Below are positions 37,098 through 46,922 of a stretch of DNA of 64,000 bases, piece after piece; positions within the stretch are counted from its first letter, which is position 1; each line of letters opens with the position of its first letter. Below the pieces are notes generated by a model, which was not told the DNA's origin, made no database searches, and saw only the letters and a program-made list of their open reading frames with translations. The position numbers and the translations under genes are program-made. The stretch lies in NCBI GenBank assembly GCA_001295775.1, contig LJIA01000020.1, positions 1 to 64,000 on the forward strand. Reading direction: 5' to 3'. This stretch comes from a beta proteobacterium AAP99. GTDB taxonomy: Bacteria > Pseudomonadota > Gammaproteobacteria > Burkholderiales > Burkholderiaceae_C.

Positions 37098-37580
37098 ATG
37101 TTTGCGGCAAGACTCTTTCTCCTAACCACCCTCGCGACTATTAGCGCTGCCTCCGGAGCGCAAAACTGCTTTTCTGTTCGCGATCAAAGCGCAATCATTG
37201 AAGCGAGTTATGAGGACACCGAATTCAAGGAAATCGCTTGCGGGGATGAGTCCGCCTGCGACAAAGATCAACTCAGAGAGCGCATAGAAACCAACAGTAT
37301 TTTCATAGACAAAGACAAAAAACATCTCCTATGCGTTGCAAAGCCAACCCGAAAGCCTAAAAACTACCCGATGATTGTTTTTGTGTCCACGCAAGAATCA
37401 ATCGCCTACCAATTTAGTTTTTTTGGATCAGATATAAATATCTTGCGGCAATCCACCAAAGGCAAGAGGAATTTGCGCACCAAAGAAACAGGTAGTGGCG
37501 GCTCACCCGAGTCGGTTACTATTTACATCTGGGATGGCCAGAGATATACAGAACGAAACGTAAACCGCCCAACAAGATAA
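37098..37580 (+). CDS. Exported protein, candidate periplasmic immunity protein 1
   Basis: A 160-residue protein of unrecognised family that starts 3 bases after the effector stop, so it is translationally linked. A signal peptide (MFAARLFLLTTLATISAASG) is followed by a mature part with Cys at QNCFSV, IACGDESACDK and LLCVAKP, suggesting two periplasmic disulphides. It has AT-rich codon use, unlike the surrounding genome. A peptidoglycan-degrading effector requires a periplasmic immunity protein, and this is the best-placed candidate; the role is inferred from position only. Confidence 0.65.
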   Translation: MFAARLFLLTTLATISAASGAQNCFSVRDQSAIIEASYEDTEFKEIACGDESACDKDQLRERIETNSIFIDKDKKHLLCVAKPTRKPKNYPMIVFVSTQESIAYQFSFFGSDINILRQSTKGKRNLRTKETGSGGSPESVTIYIWDGQRYTERNVNRPTR

Positions 37581-37771
37581 ACCAAGCGCCGACCCAGAAG
37601 ATCAACGGTCGATGCAGCAATAAAATCGGCTCCGCGCATACGAACATATACCAGCCCTTCATCGTACAGACAAGCCTTTCGTGCGGAGTGATCCGCGACG
37701 GCGAATACAATACCACAGAATTACGTGCAGCGTTAACGCATCATTGTAACGGCAAAGCCATCAAACCAAAG

Positions 37772-38212
37772 ATGTCAAACACATTTGCAAAAGCATGTGC
37801 TTGGCTTGGACTGTGCTTAGCATTTACTGACTCGCATGCTCAAGTAAGCATAGAGGTGTTTTGCTTCACGACACCAACCAAACCGATGATACGGTTCGAG
37901 CTTCGTACGTACTACGACGCCGCAGTAAAACACGGATTTGGTCTTGTCAAATATGAAAAATCCGCAAAACCCATCTCACTTATACAGGGGCAAAGCGAAA
38001 GCTCCCACAACACCGATCGCGCCGATGAGATTTCGACTGAATGGCTTGAGATAACCGAGAGAAGAATTACAGGGCGATATAGCTTGACAAGCCAAGGAAC
38101 GTCACTAATCTCCATGGCGTATGAGCGACTACCATCGGGCCATAAATACAACTTCGAAGTCGATCCAAACATCTCATCGTCCGTGCAAGGCGGGTGCAAA
38201 TGGAACAATTGA
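37772..38212 (+). CDS. Exported protein, candidate immunity protein 2
   Basis: About 146 residues from the ATG at 37772, chosen because it begins a clean signal peptide (AKACAWLGLCLAFTDSHA, then QVS); the frame is open further upstream. The mature part has two cysteines (VFCFTT and GGCKWNN), likely forming a disulphide between the ends, and short beta-strand-like segments. No family was recognised. It lies 191 bases after candidate 1, with the same AT-rich composition, and is probably part of the same acquired cassette. Confidence 0.55.
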   Translation: MSNTFAKACAWLGLCLAFTDSHAQVSIEVFCFTTPTKPMIRFELRTYYDAAVKHGFGLVKYEKSAKPISLIQGQSESSHNTDRADEISTEWLEITERRITGRYSLTSQGTSLISMAYERLPSGHKYNFEVDPNISSSVQGGCKWNN

Positions 38213-38249
38213 TGTGAAGTTGCGGTAGACGCTGAACACACGAAAAACC

Positions 38250-38905
38250 ATGAAGCATAGGACTCGTTCGCCGATATTCACGCTGCCGCTCTTGCTCGCG
38301 CTAAATGCGCCCAGCGTATTTGCGTCTGACGAAGCTCTCATTCTGCAACCACTAACCCTGGCAGTAGCGCCCAGCATCCGCTATTCAATAACAATCGATA
38401 ACTCGACCGTTATTCTTGCAAGAGTTAAAAAAACTGAGCACTCGCGGAAGCAAGTTATCGAAATGGAGACAGAGAAGGCGATCAATTTCAAGATCGATGA
38501 CTACAACTTCGACGGTAAAAAGACTTTGCGATCTATCATATCGATGATGGACAAAGCACTTATTATATATATCGAATTTTTATCTACTCTGAGAAACGCG
38601 GTGAATTCGTCGAAGGACAACCATCGTGCGGGGACGCGTTTATTGATATAAGACGGGACACTCGTCGGAAGATGCTAGTCAACGCGCTTTGGCGGAACGG
38701 AGTTCCTGGAACCTGCTATTCACGTGTGGTGCTTCCGAAGTGGCCCCTTACACGAGCCGCCGGCCCTTCGGGACGGAACCGGGCGACCCCTCGGCGCAGC
38801 GACGGAGCAATTCAGCAACTGCTTTGTTCGGCCGATTTCAATCTTATTTTGATGGATCAATCGACCGCTTACCGCTTGTCTGGTGGACCTCTTCAGCAAT
38901 TGTGA
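38250..38905 (+). pseudogene. Frameshifted exported protein, candidate immunity protein 3 (XAC2610-like)
   Basis: The frame starting at 38250 encodes a signal peptide (PLLLALNAPSVFA) and a domain reaching FKIDDYNFDGK, then degenerates and stops at 38651. Reading on in the frame from 38522 restores a plausible sequence: DFAIYHIDDG, YYIYRIFIYSEKRGEFVE, CGDAFIDIRRD and NGVPGTC. Joining them needs one extra A in the A5 run at 38517-38521. The D-Y-N-F-D-G...IYLYS pattern recalls XAC2610-type proteins, one of which is the immunity partner of a GH19-domain effector in Xanthomonas, as far as I recall. After the Cys near 38714 the frame continues to 38905 with unlikely sequence, so the 3' end may also be rearranged. 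A sequencing error is possible. Confidence 0.6.
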
Positions 38906-38915
38906 GTTGGTTCAT
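38869..38915 (+). repeat. Dispersed TTACCGC-N9 repeat
   Basis: TTACCGC (38869-38875), TTGTCTGGT, GGAC, then CTCTTCAGCAATTGTGAG. It lies within the nominal 3' tail of the frameshifted gene, consistent with that tail being non-coding. Confidence 0.6.
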
Positions 38916-39180
38916 TTTTAGTCCGAAAACTACTGATTTGAGCGTTAACTCGGCAGACCGTTCCGAGTCCCGCATTCGTTTATGCCCCCACCCCCACCCG
39001 CCCGCAGGGCGGTCGGTCAGTCAGAACAGGCGCCGGCGGGTAACGGGGTGTTCGCTTGCAAGCGAACACTCTTCGGGGAGCCTCGCGCGAGTACGCGCTC
39101 GTCGTTCAGCCGGCGCCACGCACTGCGTGTCGAAACCCCGGCTTCACCGGCGCGGAGCGGTGACCCGCGAAACCCGGCGC
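38906..39180. other. Non-coding stretch downstream of the effector island
   Basis: No convincing gene. It contains C-rich runs (near 38985-39000), many short inverted repeats and a perfect palindrome at 39048-39069. Open frames here have unnatural Arg/Pro/Ser composition. Confidence 0.5.
39048..39069. repeat. Perfect 22-base palindrome
   Basis: The left arm GTGTTCGCTTG is followed immediately by its exact complement, with no spacer. It could be a protein-binding site, a recombination scar or a terminator core; there is no T-run. Confidence 0.7.
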
Positions 39181-39184
39181 TCAG

Positions 39185-39300
39185 CCCCGGGCAGCTCCAC
39201 AAAAAACGACTAGAGAGAGGCCGCCCATCAGGCCGAAATGCTGCTCGATGCTCTCAACGCTCCGATAGGGCGCTGCAACGCCAGGCCAGGGCACTGGAAA
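39185..39300 (+). pseudogene. Decayed fragment of a second vgrG
   Basis: The DNA matches the intact vgrG near 32680-32790. It can be translated as PGQLHK, then after an indel EAAHQAEMLLDALNAP, against AGQFHK and ESAHQAEVLLDSLAAP in the intact protein. A stop (TAG at 39211) and frame changes show it is dead. It ends just before the bchJ 3' end. Confidence 0.65.
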
Positions 39301-39305
39301 TATCT

Positions 39306-39935
39306 TCACAGCGCGTTGGGCTGCCGAGCATGCGCAACTGCACCCACAAACTCACACCCTGCCGCTCCGCACGCGCAACAAACCACCTCCCGCACCTCCA
39401 ACTGCCCCACCAGCGCATTGAGCAGGCGTTGAAACACCGCGCGGTGGTAGTCGCATGACGGCGCATCCGTGTGTCGGCCAGCGCAGGCGCTGTTGTGGTC
39501 GATACGTAAATGAAGCTGCAGACGCGGCAGCGTCCAGCCTTGCACGCTGTAGCTGAAGGCGCTGCTGCCTGCGAAAGTCCATGCGTGCCGGGCGATGGCG
39601 CTCAGCAGCAGGCGAGCGCGCAGCGCGGCGGGGAGCACGCGCAGCAGCGCTTGAAGGGGCCGGGGAATGCGGTGCGCGAGCAGGTAGTCGGCTGTCAGTT
39701 CACCGGCGCGTTGGGCGATCTGGCGGGCTTCGCGCTCGGGCAGTTGATCGAAGAGACTGCTGTGCAAAGCGGCGACTTCAGTCTCAGGCACAGGCGCTTG
39801 CGGAGCTTTCTCCAGGTAACGAGTCAGCCCGGCCGCCTCAAACAAGCGAACCTTGATCTCGCCGGTGCTCAGGGCATCCAGCGCCTCGGCCACGCGGGTG
39901 ATGGCGTTAGGGCCGATGTGGGCCGGTGGATGCAT
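39306..39935 (-). CDS. bchJ: V4R-domain protein BchJ (bacteriochlorophyll synthesis)
   Basis: About 209 residues from the ATG at 39935 (MHPPAHIGP); the frame is open upstream but overlaps bchE. The sequence matches BchJ: LFEAAGLTRYL, VPETEVAALHSSLF, LTADYLLAHRIPRPLQALLRVLP and ARHAWTFAGSSAFSY. The C-terminal V4R part has a Cys cluster (VVCCACGAAGCEF) typical of this small-molecule-binding domain. BchJ was first described as a vinyl reductase, but that role is now attributed to other enzymes; it is better seen as an accessory factor of chlorophyllide synthesis. It follows bchE on the same strand by 31 bases. Confidence 0.85.
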   Translation of the reverse strand: MHPPAHIGPNAITRVAEALDALSTGEIKVRLFEAAGLTRYLEKAPQAPVPETEVAALHSSLFDQLPEREARQIAQRAGELTADYLLAHRIPRPLQALLRVLPAALRARLLLSAIARHAWTFAGSSAFSYSVQGWTLPRLQLHLRIDHNSACAGRHTDAPSCDYHRAVFQRLLNALVGQLEVREVVCCACGAAGCEFVGAVAHARQPNAL

Positions 39936-39966
39936 GCGCGCCCCGTCGTCAAAGCCCGCCGTGCCG

Positions 39967-41583
39967 CTAAGGCTCCACCGCGTCCGCCAGTTGCTCCTTG
40001 CCGCCGCCACAGGCTGACACGGCCTCGCCCTGCTGCTTGCGGTGCTCGATCTTGGGCCCGTGCATGGTGATCCAGCCGTCGTCGGTGGCTACGCCATCGC
40101 TGCCGGTGCGGAGTCTTCTAGACGGATCGAAGGCAAAGTCCAGGTTCTTCTTGGACTGCGGACCCCAGTAGCCCACGCGCCCGAGGTCATAGAAGGTGCG
40201 CGCAAAGCCCGCCTTGGCAAAGGCCTTGAGGCAGCCGAGCAGGTACTTGCGCCGCCCGCCGGAGCCGCGCCAGGGGTAGTCCAGCAGCGCCTTGCGGAAG
40301 TAGAAGCGGCGGTAATTGTTCATCACGCGGTCCAGCAGCTCGGCGCGGTCCAGCGCGTCGGGCTTCATGATGGGCGTGACGAAGTTGTACTTCTCGAAGT
40401 CGAAGACCTCGACCTTGTCGCCCAGCTCGCGGAACAGATCAGAGAACGGCCAGGGCGTGTACATGGCCCAGTTGGCCATGTCCGGGTTCCAGTCGCGCGC
40501 CATCTGGTAGGTCTCTTCCAGGGTCTCGGCGGTTTCGTTTTCCAGGCCGACGATGAACTGCGCCTCGGACACGATGCCGTTCTGACGCAAGAGCTCGATG
40601 GCGCGCTTGTTCTGAGCGACGGTGGTTTCCTTGTTGAAGCGGTCCAGCTTCAACTGCGCCGCGGCCTCTGTACCCAGGGACACATGGATCAAGCCGGCCT
40701 TGCGATACAACGGCAGCAGGTTCTCGTCGCGCAGGATGTCCGTGACGCGCGTATTGATGCCCCATTGGACCGGCAGATTTCGTTCGATCAGCTCCTCGCA
40801 AAAGGCAATGAACTTCTTGCGGTGGATGGTCGGCTCTTCGTCGGCCAGGATGAAGAAGCCGACTTGGTGCTCGCGCACCAGGGTCTCGATCTCTTCCACA
40901 ACCTTCTTGGGGTCGCGGATGCGATAGTCGCGCCAGAACTTCCACTGGCTGCAGAAGCTGCACGTGAACGGGCAGCCGCGCGCAAAGTTGGGGATGGCCA
41001 CACGCACCCCGAGCGGGATATAGGTGTACTGGGACCATTCCAGGATGCCCCAGTCCGGCGTGATGCGGTCCAGATCCTCGATCGGCGGCTCGGCCTCATT
41101 GGCATGTACCTTGCCGTCTTCAATGAACGCGATGCCGCGCAGCGTGCGCCGCTCCGTCAGGAAGCGCCCCTCGTCCACCGCCCGCACCAGATTGAGAAAG
41201 ACCTGCTCGCCCTCGCCGCGGACCACCGCATCAATCCAGGGCGCTTCGCTCAGCACCTGCGGATACATGAAGGTGCCGTGGATGCCGCCCAGCACCGTGA
41301 CGATGGCTGGGTTCACCTCCTTGGCAATCTGCAGCAGGCGTTCGGCCTTGTAGATGGCCGGCGTGATGGCGGTGGCGCCCACTACATCCGGTTCGATCTC
41401 GGCGATGCGTGCGCGCACCTGCTCGTCGTCCAGGTGATGCGTCATCGCATCCACAAAGACTACATCCGTATAGCCATTGGCCTTAAGCGTGCCCGTGAGA
41501 TAGGCCACCCAGGCCGGTGGCCAGTTGCCCGCGATCTCCGCACCGCCGGAGTGATAGTTGGGGTGGATCAGCAGAATGCGCAT
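39967..41583 (-). CDS. bchE: Anaerobic Mg-protoporphyrin IX monomethyl ester cyclase BchE
   Basis: A 538-residue radical SAM enzyme with an N-terminal cobalamin-binding domain (about 1-140, [32 protein letters not shown]) and a radical SAM domain with the iron-sulphur motif Cys204-x3-Cys208-x2-Cys211 ([16 protein letters not shown]). It forms the fifth ring of bacteriochlorophyll with oxygen from water, in low oxygen. The C-terminal part (YYFRKALLD-like, [16 protein letters not shown]) matches BchE. The ATG at 41583 has GGAG six bases upstream. Only bchJ is nearby; the rest of the photosynthesis cluster is not in the window. Confidence 0.92.
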   Translation of the reverse strand: MRILLIHPNYHSGGAEIAGNWPPAWVAYLTGTLKANGYTDVVFVDAMTHHLDDEQVRARIAEIEPDVVGATAITPAIYKAERLLQIAKEVNPAIVTVLGGIHGTFMYPQVLSEAPWIDAVVRGEGEQVFLNLVRAVDEGRFLTERRTLRGIAFIEDGKVHANEAEPPIEDLDRITPDWGILEWSQYTYIPLGVRVAIPNFARGCPFTCSFCSQWKFWRDYRIRDPKKVVEEIETLVREHQVGFFILADEEPTIHRKKFIAFCEELIERNLPVQWGINTRVTDILRDENLLPLYRKAGLIHVSLGTEAAAQLKLDRFNKETTVAQNKRAIELLRQNGIVSEAQFIVGLENETAETLEETYQMARDWNPDMANWAMYTPWPFSDLFRELGDKVEVFDFEKYNFVTPIMKPDALDRAELLDRVMNNYRRFYFRKALLDYPWRGSGGRRKYLLGCLKAFAKAGFARTFYDLGRVGYWGPQSKKNLDFAFDPSRRLRTGSDGVATDDGWITMHGPKIEHRKQQGEAVSACGGGKEQLADAVEP

Positions 41584-41622
41584 GGCGGGCTCCGTATTGT
41601 CACTACGAAGCTACGCGCAGAA

Positions 41623-41642
41623 TCGTCAACTCAGGTTGACGA
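41623..41642. repeat. Inverted repeat between glmS and bchE
   Basis: TCGTCAAC, a four-base TCAG loop and GTTGACGA form a perfect 8-base-pair stem. It sits 21 bases after the glmS stop and about 40 before the bchE ATG, so it could be a glmS terminator (no T-run) or an operator of bchE. Confidence 0.5.
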
Positions 41643-41662
41643 AGATCATCCCCCCAGCGGAC

Positions 41663-43489
<1,827 letters not shown>

Positions 43490-43718
43490 GGTCTGGGTTC
43501 CGGGTCAGGGGGAAGTCGAAATCGGGTCGATGGATCCCTTGGCTCGCGCGGCATGGTGCCGCGCGCGGCTGTGGGGATGGATCAAGGCTTCGCATGCTAT
43601 CGACACTCAAATGAAATGAGTAATCACTTTCTTGACCCTGTAGATCATTCATTTCACTTCCGGACGATTCCGCAATTTTCTTTCTCAGCTTCGAATTCCG
43701 TTCGCTATTCTTCCATCC

Positions 43719-44207
43719 ATGATTGGCACCTCTGAGACCCCCGCCGCATCGGACCTCGATGCGATCGACCGCCGCATCCTGGACCTGATGCAGCGCGATG
43801 CCAGCCTGACCAACCAGGCGCTGGCCGAGCGCGTCGGCGCCTCGCCGGCCACCACCCTGCGCCGCGTGCGGCGCTTGCGCGAGGCAGGTGTGATCGAACG
43901 CGAAGTGGCGCTGCTCGCCCCACGCTGGGCAAATGCAGGGCTCACGGCGGTGGTGGAAGTGAGCCTGCAGGCGCAGACGGAAGAACTGCTGAGCCAGTTC
44001 GAGCAGCGCTGTGCCGCAGAAGCCGCCGTGCAGCAGTGCTACCGCGTGAGCGCCGGGCCGGACCTGGTGCTGGTGCTGCACGTGCCGGACATGGCCGGCT
44101 ATCAGACGCTAGCTGCCCAACTCTTCTCGGACCGGGCCGCAGTTCGCAACGTGCGCACCTTCTTCGTGACCAAGCGCAGCAAGTTCGAGCCGCGGGTGGC
44201 GGTTTAA
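43719..44207 (+). CDS. Lrp/AsnC-family transcriptional regulator
   Basis: A 162-residue regulator with an N-terminal helix-turn-helix (about 12-65: LDAIDRRILDLMQRDASLTN, ASPATTLRRVRRLREAGVI) and a C-terminal RAM/AsnC ligand domain (about 78-150: TAVVEVSLQAQTEELLSQFE, CYRVSAGPDLVLVLHV, NVRTFFVTKRSKF). Such proteins respond to amino acids and form ring-like oligomers. It is divergent from glmS across a 229-base AT-rich gap. Targets are not known. Confidence 0.94.
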   Translation: MIGTSETPAASDLDAIDRRILDLMQRDASLTNQALAERVGASPATTLRRVRRLREAGVIEREVALLAPRWANAGLTAVVEVSLQAQTEELLSQFEQRCAAEAAVQQCYRVSAGPDLVLVLHVPDMAGYQTLAAQLFSDRAAVRNVRTFFVTKRSKFEPRVAV

Positions 44208-44222
44208 GGCTGCGCACGCAAC

Positions 44223-44552
44223 TCAACAGAGGGCGGCACTGCCGACCAGCATGACCAACGCCACCCCCGTCGCGCTGGAGAGGGCCAACGCCGCCCAAGC
44301 ACCCGCCGAGAAGCGGCCGGCCACGCCCAGCGTGAGGCCATAGACCACCAGCACCAACAGCCACATGGCGTGCAGCACCCACGCTGCAGCGTGGCAGCCG
44401 GCAATGCCCACGCTGCCTTGCGCTGGCGCCATGCCGGCGCCGATGCCGCCGAGCACCAGGGCAACGAGCAAAGACGCCACGAGCGGCAGCCAGATTGCCC
44501 AGACCTGCCGCGGGCTCAATGGCTGGCGAAACGCAAGGGGTTCGGTGTTCAT
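44223..44552 (-). CDS. Small integral membrane protein, unknown function (second of a pair)
   Basis: A 109-residue protein from the ATG at 44552, which overlaps the upstream small membrane protein gene by four bases (ATGA). Three hydrophobic helices (about 18-42, 45-72 and 78-108) are separated by short loops; FRQPLSPRQVWAIWLP precedes the first. It contains one Cys in a helix region and one at the C-terminus. No family was recognised. Coupled translation suggests that the two small membrane proteins act as a complex. Confidence 0.65.
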   Translation of the reverse strand: MNTEPLAFRQPLSPRQVWAIWLPLVASLLVALVLGGIGAGMAPAQGSVGIAGCHAAAWVLHAMWLLVLVVYGLTLGVAGRFSAGAWAALALSSATGVALVMLVGSAALC

Positions 44553-44815
44553 GTGGCGAGCCCTCCAAGCGCAAACAGCAACCCGCCCAGTGCCACACAT
44601 GCCCAGAGCCTGCGCTTCTGGATGCGGCCGAGTTCACCTCCAAGGGTGAGCGCCAACGCGTAGGCAGCCAACAGCAGCCCCCAGTACGGCACAAGCACCA
44701 GGGCGAAGCCATAGCCCGGGCCGAGCAGGCGCTGCTGGCCCGCCCAGGCCAGCAACAACGCGGCCGCCATTGAGGTCGCGACGGGAAGAAGGATGGGTAG
44801 CTCGCCAGACCGCAT
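44549..44815 (-). CDS. Small integral membrane protein, unknown function (first of a pair)
   Basis: An 88-residue protein from the ATG at 44815, chosen because it starts just before the first hydrophobic helix; the frame is open upstream with an Arg-rich, unlikely extension. Three hydrophobic segments (about 5-24, 29-52 and 64-86) have a Lys/Arg pair (IQKRRLW) before the last. No family was recognised. It is coupled to the following gene. Confidence 0.6.
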   Translation of the reverse strand: MRSGELPILLPVATSMAAALLLAWAGQQRLLGPGYGFALVLVPYWGLLLAAYALALTLGGELGRIQKRRLWACVALGGLLFALGGLAT

Positions 44816-45150
44816 GGGAGTGAAAGGTTCAGTGGCACACCGCTGCACCCTAGTCGGCCGATTGCGGAATTGCGCAGCGCGCGAGGTCTGCGTATCAGGG
44901 CCAGCGACTGCGGGTCGCGAATCGAGCCACCGGCGCACCTGTGCCGCACGAGCTTCAGCGAAACCCTCCGTCAGCCGGGTCTATCCGAATAATTTTCAAT
45001 CAATTCTTGATAAACAAATTGCTTTGATCATGATTATCAATGATCGATTGAATAAGCGAATCTCCCACTTTCCGCTACAGGCAAGCGGTTCTTCAGCGAT
45101 TTTCAGCTCATTTTTCAGTCGCGCATCTCACGCCGAAATATCCGCGCGAA
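44816..45150. other. Intergenic region, AT-rich, with one dispersed repeat
   Basis: 335 bases without a gene. 44985-45060 is very AT-rich, with TTGATAAACAAATTGC and a run of TGAT/ATCA motifs that form short inverted repeats (near 45027-45047). A dispersed stem-loop repeat lies at 45069-45120. Confidence 0.55.
45069..45120 (+). repeat. Dispersed TTTCCGC-N9-GCGG stem-loop repeat
   Basis: TTTCCGC (45069-45075), loop TACAGGCAA, GCGG (45085-45088), tail TTCTTCAGCGATTTTCAGC. The loop sequence differs from the TTGTCTGG copies, but its length is the same. Confidence 0.7.
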
Positions 45151-45816
45151 TCAATCGTGTACCGAGCGCCGGTAAGGCTCCTCGTAGTCCACGAACTCGA
45201 ACTCGTCGCGCGCCCGGCTGATCCAGGTCTGCATGCCCTCGGTGGCAAAGATGCGGTCCATGTAGGCGCGGGTATCAGCCGCCACCTTGGCTTCGTAGGT
45301 GTTCAGGCGCGTAACCACGGGCGCGTAGAAGGCATCGGCCGCCGTGAAGTTGCCGAACAGGAAGGGGCCACCGCTCTTTTGCAGGCATTCGCGCCAGATC
45401 GCATCCACCCGGTCAATGTCGGCCTGCACGGCGAGATTCCAGCCGCGGCCCGGAAACTTCGCGAGCAAGTGCATCGGCATGTTCGAGCGCAGCTGCATGA
45501 AGCCCGAGTGCATCTCCGCGCAGATGCTGCGCGCGTGGGCGCGGTTGCCGGGGTTGCTCGGCCACAGACCCTTGTCCGGAAACAGCTCGGCCACGGTCTC
45601 GATGATGGCCAGGCTGTCCCAGACGCGCTGGCCGTCATCCAGCACCAGCACCGGCACCTTGCCGGTGGGTGAGTGCTCGCGGAAGTCCTGCTTGTGCGTC
45701 GGCGAACCGAAGCGCAGTCGCACTTCCTCGAACGGGATGCCGCCCTGCGTCATCGCCAGCCAGGGGCGCAGGCTCCAGGAGGAATAGGCCTTGTCGGCAA
45801 TCACGAGCTTGAGCAT
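45151..45816 (-). CDS. Glutathione S-transferase family protein
   Basis: A 221-residue GST. The N-terminal thioredoxin-like domain (about 1-80) has the catalytic-type Ser in KAYSSWSLRPWLAM and the glutathione-binding TGKVPVLVLDDG and WDSLAIIETVAE. The helical C-terminal domain (about 88-215) includes GPFLFGNFTAADAFYAPVV. This pattern fits the bacterial Zeta/Ser-type GST branch. Its substrate is unknown; it probably acts in detoxification or as a glutathione-dependent reductase in the cytoplasm. Confidence 0.93.
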   Translation of the reverse strand: MLKLVIADKAYSSWSLRPWLAMTQGGIPFEEVRLRFGSPTHKQDFREHSPTGKVPVLVLDDGQRVWDSLAIIETVAELFPDKGLWPSNPGNRAHARSICAEMHSGFMQLRSNMPMHLLAKFPGRGWNLAVQADIDRVDAIWRECLQKSGGPFLFGNFTAADAFYAPVVTRLNTYEAKVAADTRAYMDRIFATEGMQTWISRARDEFEFVDYEEPYRRSVHD

Positions 45817-45945
45817 GGGCGGTCTCCGCGGGGCGTCTGTGTTGAGCCGCCAAGCTTAGGCCGATGCCACGCATCGAGGCAGCGCAATGCGCGTGATGCA
45901 TGCATGCGCCCCATGCTGCATGTGCATGGGGCGAGCAGGCGCCGT

Positions 45946-46902
45946 CTAGCGATGCGCCCGCACGCGCCAGCCGTCACTGCGGGTACGCGGATGCTTGCCC
46001 TGCAGGTAGAGCGTGACGATCGGCTCCATGGCCTGCGCATGGATGCCCAGGCGGGCCAGGCCGTCTTCGGTGGCGACGTTGTCGGCCTTCAGACTGTCGA
46101 CGTTGTCACGGCTCATCAGCGTCGGCCCGGGCGCGAGTTCCATGGCCAGGGCCTGCAGCTTGCCCAGGCCCAGCGGCAAGGGCAGCACGGGGATGTTGCG
46201 GTGTGCGCACGCCGCCGCGGCAAAGCGCACCAGCTCGGCGAGTGTGTAAACCTTCGGCCCGGCCAATTGGTAGGTCTGGTGGATGCTGCTCGCATCATTC
46301 AGCGCGGCGACGAAGGCGCTGGCGACATCCTGCACATAGACCGGCTGCAGCTTGGCACTGCTGCCCGCGAGCGGAAACACCGGCGCGACCTTGGCGAGCT
46401 TAGAGAACGTGTTGAGGAAGTTGTCCTCCGGCCCGAACACGACCGAAGGCTGGAAGTTCGTCCAGGCCAGACCGCTGTCACGCACCAACGCTTCGCCGGC
46501 GGCCTTGCTGCGGCTGTACATGGAGGGGCCCTGGGCGCTCGCGCCCAATGCGCTCATGTGCAGCAGGCGCTGCACATTCGCCTGCTGCATGGCGCCCACG
46601 ATCTTGCGCACCAGATCCACATGGTTCTTCGCGAAGTCCGGGCCGTAGGGGCTGCCGGGCTTGCTGTGCAGCACGCCCACCAGATTGATCACCGCGGTGT
46701 GGCCAGCCACCAGACGCGCCATGGTGTCCGGGCAGTGCACATCGGCCTCGATGACGTCCAGCTTGGGGTGCAGCCAGAGGTGGCGCGCGCGGTCGCGCCT
46801 GCGGGTGGGCACGGTGATGCGATGTCCCTGCTCGACGAGCTGGGCGATGAGGTGGCGGCCGATGAAGCCGCTGCCGCCGATGACGAGAATCTTGTGCAGC
46901 AT
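45946..46902 (-). CDS. NDUFA9-like NAD(P)-binding protein (complex I-associated SDR)
   Basis: A 318-residue atypical short-chain dehydrogenase. The nucleotide-binding GGSGFIGRHL (about 9-18) and NLVGVLHSKPGS fit the complex I NDUFA9 subunit family of proteobacteria; the Tyr/Lys region reads MYSRSKAAGEALV. The fold continues with TNFQPSVVFGPEDNFLN. Its probable role is a quinone- or electron-transport-related oxidoreductase or chaperone. It lies upstream of the GST gene on the same strand and 20 bases downstream of the isomerase gene. Confidence 0.9.
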   Translation of the reverse strand: MLHKILVIGGSGFIGRHLIAQLVEQGHRITVPTRRRDRARHLWLHPKLDVIEADVHCPDTMARLVAGHTAVINLVGVLHSKPGSPYGPDFAKNHVDLVRKIVGAMQQANVQRLLHMSALGASAQGPSMYSRSKAAGEALVRDSGLAWTNFQPSVVFGPEDNFLNTFSKLAKVAPVFPLAGSSAKLQPVYVQDVASAFVAALNDASSIHQTYQLAGPKVYTLAELVRFAAAACAHRNIPVLPLPLGLGKLQALAMELAPGPTLMSRDNVDSLKADNVATEDGLARLGIHAQAMEPIVTLYLQGKHPRTRSDGWRVRAHR

Positions 46903-46922
46903 GGTGTGCCAGTAAGTGGTTG

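Noticed and set aside
38672-39458. Overlapping plus-strand frames downstream of the immunity genes
   Set aside because: Arg/Pro/Ser-rich and without ribosome sites; they cover the tail of the frameshifted gene, a palindrome-rich stretch and the vgrG relic.
43490-43718. A glmS-type or amino-acid riboswitch between glmS and the Lrp gene
   Set aside because: The stretch is AT-rich but no riboswitch core or strong hairpin series could be traced by eye.
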